Positions 32,730 through 37,385 of a stretch of DNA of 37,503 nt are shown piece after piece. Source of the stretch: a virus; the IMG/VR virus record IMGVR_UViG_3300044522_000154, positions 1-37,503 of that record; one strand, written 5' to 3'. The translations under genes were made by a program, and so were the position numbers. Positions within the stretch are counted from its first letter, which is position 1, and each line of letters starts with the position of its first letter. The notes beneath the pieces are model-generated. The model searched no databases. It had not been told where the DNA came from and saw only the letters and a program-made list of their open reading frames with translations.

Positions 32730-32908
32730 TTCTTCTTCTTCATTATGATGTTGTGCATAGGAGCCTTCATCTCCTTTGACATTGCCATGGCGCTAGCCAT
32801 CATCATAGACTCTTCTACAATCTCTTTTCTCTCGTGCATGGCCTTTTTCTCTTTTGCCATCCTGTACAAGCCAATCTCTTGAACTGGCATCTTCTTGTTT
32901 ATACCCAT
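32726..32908 (-). CDS. Small Met/Lys-rich protein, unknown
   Basis: 60 residues with unusual Met content (13 Met): MGINKKMPVQEIGLYRMAKE, then IVEESMMMASAMAMSKEMKA and PMHNIIMKKKK. It should be largely helical. It overlaps the preceding gene by 10 bases and the next by ATGA. Met-rich segments can bind hydrophobic partners or metal; there is no evidence for either. Confidence 0.6.
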   Translation of the reverse strand: MGINKKMPVQEIGLYRMAKEKKAMHERKEIVEESMMMASAMAMSKEMKAPMHNIIMKKKK

Positions 32909-33036
32909 CTGAAATGTATACTTATAAATGTTAAATAAATGATCAACTCGTTGTCGTCATAATCTTCGTCTATCGGATAGAATCCCCACCCTATAGATGG
33001 ACCGATGTTAAATCTGTTTTGAATTTCTATTTCCAT
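32899..33036 (-). CDS. Small protein at the head of the minus-strand unit
   Basis: 45 residues: MEIEIQNRFNIGPSIGWGFY then PIDEDYDDNELIIYLTFISI and HFRWV. It starts 5 bases after a TAnnTTTG box (33041-33048), which gives a very short leader, so transcript and translation starts nearly coincide. Beta-rich with an acidic middle; no family recognised. Confidence 0.6.
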   Translation of the reverse strand: MEIEIQNRFNIGPSIGWGFYPIDEDYDDNELIIYLTFISIHFRWV

Positions 33037-33040
33037 GGTA

Positions 33041-33048
33041 CAAAGATA
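33041..33048 (-). promoter_or_regulatory. -7 box (TATCTTTG), first promoter of the minus-strand unit
   Basis: TATCTTTG on the minus strand, 5 bases before the ATG at 33036. It implies a nearly leaderless mRNA. Confidence 0.65.
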
Positions 33049-33288
33049 TAAAAAAATATTATAAATTTTTAGGTGTTGGGTTATATATTGAGTTTGCGTG
33101 AACCGTCCAAAATGGAAACCGATTCTTTTTCGAGGGGTGGGGTACCAAAAGCAGGATTTCCCTCCAGATTTCTAGGCTTTTCCTGGGGGTGCCATGTGGG
33201 TACCTCTCCAGACCACACGTGAACCTGGTGGGTATTCCGCCACGTTGCCCCATGTTTACGGACGACGACGCGCTCCGATGTAGAATAA

Positions 33289-33604
33289 ATGTAAGCGAAT
33301 GTAACACAAATGTAATGTATTTGGAACCGTTACATCGTGTGAAGCCTTGGTATCACTACGATTACGTAGTAAAATGTAGAAATGCGGGTTTATACCCTAT
33401 ATACAGCCTATATATAATTATTATAATATATATATTTTTTTCGCTACGAAGAAGGGAGTAAAGTTTACATTCTTACATTTTTTAGGCTTAGACCAATGAT
33501 ACCAAGGGCTAGCGCGATGTAAAACTTTTTTGAACTTTACATCGCAAAACATTCTAGGGGGCTCCCGAGGTTTTGCTTACATTCCACCGACGTTTTGCTT
33601 ACAT
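33289..33604. repeat. Cluster of ten TTACAT/ATGTAA hexamers flanking an AT-rich block
   Basis: Exact copies start at 33289, 33299, 33310 (ATGTAA), 33330, 33465, 33473 (TTACAT), 33517 (ATGTAA), 33537, 33577 and 33599 (TTACAT); near-copies ATGTAG lie at 33278 and 33374. The first three are spaced 10 and 11 bp, about one helical turn. GTTTTGCTTACATTC occurs twice 22 bp apart (33570 and 33592), and GCGATGTAAA/TTTACATCGC forms an inverted repeat at 33514-33545. The pattern looks like iterons or operator sites. Confidence 0.75.
33405..33441. other. AT-rich block between hexamer groups (possible unwinding element)
   Basis: A run of about 37 bases, almost only A and T, ends in a T-run before TCGCTACG. 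It lies between the two hexamer groups, as unwinding elements do in iteron origins. Confidence 0.45.
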
Positions 33605-33918
33605 TCTAGTGGCTTGAGAGAGCATAATCTTGCGTACAGGTCGAAATAGTGCTTATCTGGTGAGCATGTTTTTGAATCCAAGTATAAACCCAGGGAACAC
33701 CTACTATGTTATGCATAGTACTATTTTGTGTTCAGATACCCTCACACGGGCAATAACAAACCCATCCTCACGCGCGTGTACTTATTATTAAAAAATAGAG
33801 AAATCTCGTAACTCACACGTTATCAATCAATTAGTATAAATACAAAAAAACTTTAGCTTGGGAAGTCCCGTAAACACTAGGAAAATGAAAATAATTTAAA
33901 AATAATTAAAAAAAGTCA

Positions 33919-33948
33919 TTGCCATTCCAAAACTTATTATAATATTTG
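33919..33948 (+). promoter_or_regulatory. Candidate promoter of the plus-strand early unit
   Basis: TTG at 33919-33921 and TAATATTTG at 33940-33948 are 18 bp apart, close to the Bacteroidota TTG / TAnnTTTG arrangement, but with three instead of two bases between TA and TTTG. Transcription would start near 33955 and include both ribozymes. Confidence 0.45.
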
Positions 33949-33949
33949 C

Positions 33950-34092
33950 AGTGTTGAAAGGGTAGAAAATTTGTAAAGACTCTGGATGCAAGTCGACATG
34001 ACTATAACTGCGGGTAAGTCTACTCTGGAATAAGCGATATAGATTTCGTGAAGTCCGAAGACCATGGGGGTATCCAAATAGGAACGAGCATG
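33950..34092 (+). other. Untranslated leader before the first ribozyme
   Basis: No credible gene. CTCTGGA occurs twice (33980-33986 and 34025-34031), AAGTC three times (33990-33994, 34016-34020, 34050-34054), and GTC-CGAA-GAC (34052-34061) can form a small tetraloop hairpin. A 15-codon frame starts at 33986. The leader would be released by ribozyme cleavage at 34099; any function is unknown. Confidence 0.35.
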
Positions 34093-34146
34093 AAACGTAT
34101 AAGGATGTGTATCCTTACTGATGAGCCACAGAATGGCGAAACGTTT
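34093..34146 (+). ncRNA. Hammerhead ribozyme, type III
   Basis: All conserved positions are present. Core CTGATGA at 34118-34124 and GAA plus A15.1 at 34138-34141. Stem I: UAAGGAU (34100-34106) with AUCCUUA (34111-34117), loop GUGU. Stem II: GCCA (34125-34128) with UGGC (34134-34137), loop CAGAA. Stem III, the open one: AAACG (34093-34097) with CGUUU (34142-34146). U34098 pairs A34141, A34099 is the residue before the cut, so cleavage is expected between 34099 and 34100 (triplet GUA). The 3' strand of stem III runs directly into the leader of the gene at 34160. Confidence 0.93.
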
Positions 34147-34159
34147 AAAACTATTTACC

Positions 34160-34351
34160 ATGGAAGAATTAGTAAGAATTGAGGACGTGAAGAAGGGAGA
34201 CTTCTTCAGATTACCAAAGGGCAAGGAGACTTACCAAAAAGATGGCTACTGCCGTATAAACAAGAAGTACGTTGGTCAGGCTTGGAGCGACATATCCAAG
34301 TGGACGTTGAAGAAAAAAGGAACACTAGTATTAATCGGATTTGAATTTTAA
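34160..34351 (+). CDS. Small basic protein, first gene of the plus-strand unit
   Basis: 63 residues from the ATG at 34160. A frame from 34121 would begin inside the ribozyme core and lacks a leader; 34160 instead has AAACTATTTACC before it, nearly the same as at the next gene. MEELVRIEDVKKGDFFRLPK, then GYCRINKKYVGQAWSDISKW and a beta end KKGTLVLIGFEF. The VKKGDFFRL...Y...YVG start is common in small phage proteins with an SH3-like barrel. It has no known function. It is the main gene within the ribozyme-bounded RNA. Confidence 0.65.
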   Translation: MEELVRIEDVKKGDFFRLPKGKETYQKDGYCRINKKYVGQAWSDISKWTLKKKGTLVLIGFEF

Positions 34352-34363
34352 TATCATATAATC

Positions 34364-34384
34364 ATTTAAAAACTATTTAACATG
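34364..34384 (+). promoter_or_regulatory. Repeated translation leader AAACTATTTAAC-ATG
   Basis: TTTAAAAACTATTTAACATG at 34365-34384 is almost the same as TTTAAAACTATTTACCATG at 34144-34162. No Shine-Dalgarno is present; A/T-rich leaders are usual in Bacteroidota. The repeat fixes both start codons. Confidence 0.6.
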
Positions 34385-34465
34385 AAAAAATCAATCTTAT
34401 TTTGGACGACGATAACTATAGTTATTGTAACAATTCATTTACTAACCCCTAACCACTACAGATAA
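34382..34465 (+). CDS. Micro-protein with one membrane span
   Basis: 27 residues: MKKSILFWTTITIVIVTIHL then LTPNHYR. A Lys-Lys N-terminus and one span (about 5-21). The leader repeat supports translation. Its start, MKKSI, recurs in the gene at 34686. Function unknown. Confidence 0.5.
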   Translation: MKKSILFWTTITIVIVTIHLLTPNHYR

Positions 34466-34466
34466 C

Positions 34467-34544
34467 ATGGGACAGAACCTAAAAGACATCGGACTTGCCT
34501 TCATACTATGGGCAGTATTTATAATAGTAGTATCAATAATCTAG
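34467..34544 (+). CDS. Micro-protein with one membrane span
   Basis: 25 residues: MGQNLKDIGLAFILWAVFII then VVSII. It starts one base after the preceding stop; its own stop codon supplies the first base of the second ribozyme (G34544). Its core ILWAVFII resembles IVWAVLIL of the micro-protein at 34612, and 13 bases (TATGGGCAGTATT) are identical, so the two are probably paralogues on either side of the ribozyme. Confidence 0.5.
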   Translation: MGQNLKDIGLAFILWAVFIIVVSII

Positions 34545-34595
34545 GTTAACTGACGAGTCCTGATTGGACGAAACCATCTTCGGATGGTATTAACC
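34544..34595 (+). ncRNA. Hammerhead ribozyme, type I
   Basis: Core CTGACGA at 34550-34556 and GAA plus A15.1 at 34570-34573. Stem I, the open one: GGUUAA (34544-34549) with UUAACC (34590-34595). Stem II: GUCC (34557-34560) with GGAC (34566-34569), loop UGAUU. Stem III: CCAUC (34574-34578) with GAUGG (34583-34587), closed by a UUCG tetraloop. U34588 pairs A34573; A34589 precedes the cut, so cleavage is expected between 34589 and 34590 (GUA). All core bases fit. It fills the gap between two micro-genes exactly. Confidence 0.93.
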
Positions 34596-34611
34596 ATTAA
34601 ATATATTTATT

Positions 34612-34689
34612 ATGAAAGGAATTGTATGGGCAGTATTAATATTAATCTGCATATCAGTATGGGTACTAATTATAAAATCAATACTATGA
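34612..34689 (+). CDS. Micro-protein with one membrane span
   Basis: 25 residues: MKGIVWAVLILICISVWVLI then IKSIL, nearly all hydrophobic. It starts 22 bases after the predicted cut of the second ribozyme, so the processed mRNA would have a short leader. The stop overlaps the next start (ATGA). Similar to the micro-protein at 34467. Confidence 0.5.
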   Translation: MKGIVWAVLILICISVWVLIIKSIL

Positions 34690-34868
34690 AAAAGTCAATC
34701 TATCAGCACATCAACGAGGCATACAAGGACGAGGTTCCTACACTAGAACAAGTGACCGCCATCATTAAGGAGCATGCTCCAAACATCTATCAACCTGACT
34801 GCACGTTTGAGCAGACAGTGTTTTATATTTATAACGACTATAAAAACTTTATCGCATCATGGAAATAA
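34686..34868 (+). CDS. Small helical protein, unknown
   Basis: 60 residues from the ATG at 34686, which overlaps the previous stop (ATGA); a longer frame runs upstream through the ribozyme region and is not used. MKKSIYQHINEAYKDEVPTL, then EQVTAIIKEHAPNIYQPDCT and an aromatic helix FYIYNDYKNFIASW. The stop overlaps the next gene by 10 bases. No family recognised. Confidence 0.65.
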   Translation: MKKSIYQHINEAYKDEVPTLEQVTAIIKEHAPNIYQPDCTFEQTVFYIYNDYKNFIASWK

Positions 34869-35227
34869 AATTCACAGAACAAGAGGCTCAGGGTATATTC
34901 CTTGACGCATTGTGTAACGGACTAGGTTACTTAAGCGGGTACGGACTCGATATAATTTACGAGCCTGAAGACTACAAGAAAGCCAAGCGCAAAGGCTCAT
35001 GCTACGAGGACGTGCTACTGCAGATACTATTGGACGGAAATAGCCTGACAATGATAGACGAAGAGGATGAAGACAACGTGAACATCATCACGATTCAGGA
35101 CGTGTACGATAGGATATCATCGACGCCATTCGACCACCTATCGGACATGATTAACGGGAACGACGATGCGACCACGGCAGACGCGATACTGCAAACAATA
35201 TTCTTTAACGAAATAATATACGGATAA
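34859..35227 (+). CDS. Conserved phage protein, unknown function
   Basis: 122 residues, acidic. MEIKFTEQEAQGIFLDALCN, then GLGYLSGYGLDIIYEPEDYK, CYEDVLLQILLDGNSLTMID and ADAILQTIFFNEIIYG. The pattern FTEQEAxGIxLDALCNGxxYLSGYGL ... CYEDVLxQILxDGxxLTxID ... DAxLQTxFFxEIIxG is shared by many phages of diverse hosts. It is placed with early genes everywhere I recall it, but no function is established. The stop overlaps the next start (TAATG). Confidence 0.75.
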   Translation: MEIKFTEQEAQGIFLDALCNGLGYLSGYGLDIIYEPEDYKKAKRKGSCYEDVLLQILLDGNSLTMIDEEDEDNVNIITIQDVYDRISSTPFDHLSDMINGNDDATTADAILQTIFFNEIIYG

Positions 35228-35451
35228 TGGTTTTACAAAAATATAGAAGGCAGTTTAGCGACAAGGCAATAGCGGTTGACCACGGAGGTCAGCCTTTCTT
35301 CATACCGAACACGTTCGAGCACTACATACTAGAGAACGACCTAGTAGAGATAGACATACCGAATTGGTTCCTAGACAAGCACAGAGACGCGCTCCAACAA
35401 ATAGAGCGCAATACTAACCTACTAATAAAAAGACTATGCGACCAAGGATAA
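35227..35451 (+). CDS. Small protein, unknown
   Basis: 74 residues: MVLQKYRRQFSDKAIAVDHG, then QPFFIPNTFEHYILENDLVE, a NWFLDKHRDALQQIERNTN helix and KRLCDQG. The start overlaps the previous stop (TAATG) and 16 bases of its end overlap the next gene. No family recognised. Confidence 0.65.
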   Translation: MVLQKYRRQFSDKAIAVDHGGQPFFIPNTFEHYILENDLVEIDIPNWFLDKHRDALQQIERNTNLLIKRLCDQG

Positions 35452-35624
35452 CACTAATAGATAAGACCATACGGTCAATCAGAGAGCGTGAGCAGAAGTT
35501 CACGGCGCTTGTAAAGTACGAGTGCAAGGATAACCCACAACTGACGTGGCACGAGGCCAAGCAGTCAGTAAAGAACTCAATCAGGTTCGGACTAATGAGG
35601 AGGGAGTTGTCATGGATACAGTAG
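35436..35624 (+). CDS. Small basic helical protein, unknown
   Basis: 62 residues, 18 basic: MRPRITLIDKTIRSIREREQ, then CKDNPQLTWHEAKQSVKNSI and RFGLMRRELSWIQ. Probably a helical DNA- or RNA-binding protein by charge. It overlaps both neighbours by 13-16 bases. Confidence 0.6.
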   Translation: MRPRITLIDKTIRSIREREQKFTALVKYECKDNPQLTWHEAKQSVKNSIRFGLMRRELSWIQ

Positions 35625-35812
35625 TAGAGAGAGCCTTCGTGAAGGCAATGGTCAAGGTCATGAGCCTAGAGGACGAGTTACAACAGATGGGCAATAAGAT
35701 GTATGACGAGGGTCACCTTGAAATAATCAGGACAAGTATAGAGCGCGACCTAGAGGCGTGGAAATTAATCTTAAAACTAATAGAGAATGAAAGCAAAGGT
35801 AATAGTAACTAG
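35612..35812 (+). CDS. Small acidic helical protein, unknown
   Basis: 66 residues from the ATG at 35612: MDTVVERAFVKAMVKVMSLE, then ELQQMGNKMYDEGHLEIIRT and SIERDLEAWKLILKLIENES. All helical, with a net negative charge. A longer frame from 35546 runs inside the previous gene. It overlaps the next gene by 26 bases. Confidence 0.6.
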   Translation: MDTVVERAFVKAMVKVMSLEDELQQMGNKMYDEGHLEIIRTSIERDLEAWKLILKLIENESKGNSN

Positions 35813-36077
35813 AGGAAGTTACGGGTTCGGACACGATTGGTGTCTAGTCCTAGAGACAAAGAAGCACCACCAAAGGTTCTATTTGGGTCAGGACGGAAAG
35901 TTCTGCAAGAGGGTGCTCGGCATGGATCCGTCAGAGGTGGTGTTCAGGATAGGCACCCGAGAGATAGACAACGACACGAAGGGCAACCGCATATTGGCGA
36001 GGTTCATATGCAAACAACTAAACATTAACGGACACAACTTCAAGCGCATCGAGGCGTGGGGGTTGTGTGCACAATAA
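35787..36077 (+). CDS. Small protein, unknown
   Basis: 96 residues, mixed alpha/beta: MKAKVIVTRGSYGFGHDWCL, then LETKKHHQRFYLGQDGKFCK and RVLGMDPSEVVFRIGTREID, ending GHNFKRIEAWGLCAQ. The start of beta strand, loop with GxGHDW, and strand FYLGQDxKF is seen in other phage early proteins. Four Cys are scattered and do not form a clear metal site. Confidence 0.65.
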   Translation: MKAKVIVTRGSYGFGHDWCLVLETKKHHQRFYLGQDGKFCKRVLGMDPSEVVFRIGTREIDNDTKGNRILARFICKQLNINGHNFKRIEAWGLCAQ

Positions 36078-36085
36078 CTAAAGAC

Positions 36086-36358
36086 ATGACACATTTTAAA
36101 GCAAACGAATTAGAATACTTCAATGAGTTCACAGACAAGTGGGTTACACTAGGTCTACCTTGTACAAAAATAAGAGTCAAGCCAAGGGAGACACAACTAG
36201 ACCTTCAGATTGAGGTGGCTAAAAAGACAGGTATTAACATAGTAACATGTGGAGACTGCGGGAGCACACTACTACACAGAATAGCAGACGAGACCATAAC
36301 GTGTCCTGACTGCGGATTCAGTAGTGAGCCTTGCGACTTCCCTGACTTAAATTATTAG
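36086..36358 (+). CDS. Small zinc-ribbon protein
   Basis: 90 residues from the ATG at 36086, 8 bases after the preceding stop. The N-terminal half is MTHFKANELEYFNEFTDKWV-like and helical. The C-terminal half has two knuckles, C-G-D-C-G and C-P-D-C-G, about 21 residues apart, which is a classic four-Cys zinc ribbon, and ends in CDFPDLNY. Similar small ribbon proteins are common in phage early regions and may bind nucleic acid or host RNA polymerase; no specific role is known. Confidence 0.7.
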   Translation: MTHFKANELEYFNEFTDKWVTLGLPCTKIRVKPRETQLDLQIEVAKKTGINIVTCGDCGSTLLHRIADETITCPDCGFSSEPCDFPDLNY

Positions 36359-36360
36359 AC

Positions 36361-36582
36361 ATGATACAAGAGTATATCAGAATGCGTAACAGTGGGCAGT
36401 ACAAGATAGAGTGGTTCCACAAGTACTACAGAAGCAAGGGGGGTAGAGACATCCCGCTTCAGGACTTCCACATGGTGTTTCAGACGGCTAACCTGGACCA
36501 GGTCCTAGAACGGATAGATAAGGAATTTGAACTAACATCATTGTTTGATGTAAATAATAAACTAATAAAGACATGGCAATAA
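36361..36582 (+). CDS. Small helical protein, unknown
   Basis: 73 residues: MIQEYIRMRNSGQYKIEWFH, then SKGGRDIPLQDFHMVFQTAN and LDQVLERIDKEFELTSLFDV. Helical with aromatic residues in the first part. It lies 2 bases after the zinc-ribbon gene and overlaps the ferredoxin start by 10 bases, so it is coupled to it. Confidence 0.65.
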   Translation: MIQEYIRMRNSGQYKIEWFHKYYRSKGGRDIPLQDFHMVFQTANLDQVLERIDKEFELTSLFDVNNKLIKTWQ

Positions 36583-36875
36583 AGATAACAGACGACTGCA
36601 TCAACTGTGGACTGTGTGAGCCCGTGTGTCCGAACAACGCGATATACGAGCCTGACACGGATTGGAGATGGAGCGACGGCACTAGCCTGACGGACAACAC
36701 ACCACAGGCACCACGTTCAAGCGACGTGTTCTACATAGTGGAGGAGAAGTGCACAGAGTGTGTCGGATTCTACGGTGCACCACAGTGTGCGGCAGTCTGC
36801 CCATCGGACTGCTGTGTGCCTAGCACGTACGAGACAGATTTACTAACTAAAAAGCATAGACTACATGGAAATTAA
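36573..36875 (+). CDS. 2x[4Fe-4S] ferredoxin (Alvin/YfhL type)
   Basis: 100 residues. Cluster I: C9-x2-C12-x2-C15-x3-C19-P. Cluster II: C60-x2-C63-x8-C72-x3-C76-P; the eight-residue spacing between the second and third Cys is the mark of the Alvin/YfhL group. CC at 80-81 is also typical of that group. The first part (MAIKITDDCINCG) is very close to ferredoxins of Bacteroidota bacteria. Such proteins carry single electrons at low potential. The gene overlaps the genes before and after it by 10-11 bases, so it is part of the phage operon, not an assembly artefact. The residues after 82 differ from bacterial versions. Electron donors and acceptors cannot be told. Confidence 0.9.
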   Translation: MAIKITDDCINCGLCEPVCPNNAIYEPDTDWRWSDGTSLTDNTPQAPRSSDVFYIVEEKCTECVGFYGAPQCAAVCPSDCCVPSTYETDLLTKKHRLHGN

Positions 36876-37095
36876 AAACGGGAGGTGGACGCGCAATGGA
36901 GACGCGCTCACGGTGGCGGACAACCAAGACTTCACAGACAGACTGATGAGAGTGAAAGAGTTTGCACGTGGACGCGAGTTGACGCATAGCAAGGTTCAGG
37001 TACTGTTCAGAATATTGGACACGGACGAGTTGGTTGACGACGCGCTGAACTGTGTGTTGGGTATGAGTAACAGACAGATATCACAGTTGTTCTGA
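36865..37095 (+). CDS. Small protein, unknown
   Basis: 76 residues: MEIKNGRWTRNGDALTVADN, then RLMRVKEFARGRELTHSKVQ and LVDDALNCVLGMSNRQISQL. Its start lies inside the ferredoxin end, its stop overlaps the next start (TGATGG). No family recognised. Confidence 0.6.
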   Translation: MEIKNGRWTRNGDALTVADNQDFTDRLMRVKEFARGRELTHSKVQVLFRILDTDELVDDALNCVLGMSNRQISQLF

Positions 37096-37385
37096 TGGAG
37101 GTCGGAGAGAGAGTTGTGTGCGTTGATTCTAGTAAATTGCCACACACGTGCGACGAGTTGTCGGTAGATGTACCCAATTGGGTGGTCGAGGACAGGCAGT
37201 ACACGATAAGAGAGATACGGGAGCACGACTTCGGAGCCGTCGGAGTGCTACTAGAGGAGGTAAGAAACGAGCCTAGGTACTTCAGGCTCATAGACAGAAC
37301 AATAGAGCCGATGTTTAAGATATCGAGGTTCAGAAGACTGAAGCCGAGAGAGGTTCAGGTCTTGGAAGAAATAAATGCCATCTGA
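37095..37385 (+). CDS. Small conserved phage protein
   Basis: 96 residues, beta-rich: MEVGERVVCVDSSKLPHTCD, then YTIREIREHDFGAVGVLLEE, RYFRLIDRTIEPMFKISRFR and a basic end. The GxRVVCVDSSKLP...L..Y.IREI...D.G...GVLLEEV start and F-R-x-x-R-F-R-x-L end is a common small phage family; function unknown. Confidence 0.7.
   Translation: MEVGERVVCVDSSKLPHTCDELSVDVPNWVVEDRQYTIREIREHDFGAVGVLLEEVRNEPRYFRLIDRTIEPMFKISRFRRLKPREVQVLEEINAI

Larger units (their letters stand above)
33049..33940. other. Gene-free region between divergent units; candidate replication origin
   Basis: About 890 bp without a credible gene. The first part (33090-33280) is GC-richer with G-runs. Then follows the hexamer cluster (33289-33604) around an AT block (33405-33441). 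A hairpin at 33695-33733 (GAACAC...GTGTTC outside, TACTATG...CATAGTA inside) and a palindrome CACGCGCGTG at 33769-33778 follow, and the last 100 bp are A/T-rich. It separates all minus-strand from all plus-strand genes of the right part. Together this suggests an origin or control region; function is inferred. Confidence 0.5.

Noticed and set aside
33059-33307. An 82-codon minus-strand frame in the gene-free region
   Set aside because: Atypical composition, no leader, no overlap with neighbours, and it lies upstream of the first promoter.
33189-33461. A 90-codon plus-strand frame in the gene-free region
   Set aside because: It runs through the hexamer cluster and the AT block, has no leader and no recognisable sequence.
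34121-34159. Longer start for the first plus-strand gene
   Set aside because: This ATG lies inside the ribozyme core; the ATG at 34160 has the leader shared with the next gene.
33900-34700. Group I intron or tRNA-like structure in the leader
   Set aside because: I looked for intron core pairings and a tRNA cloverleaf and found none that is consistent.
36573-36875. Ferredoxin as host contamination or chimeric assembly
   Set aside because: It overlaps phage-type genes on both sides and shares their base composition.
36925-36955. CTGATGAG followed by GAAA, resembling a third hammerhead core
   Set aside because: Only four bases separate the two core parts, so there is no stem II, and no matching stems I or III are found; it is coding sequence.
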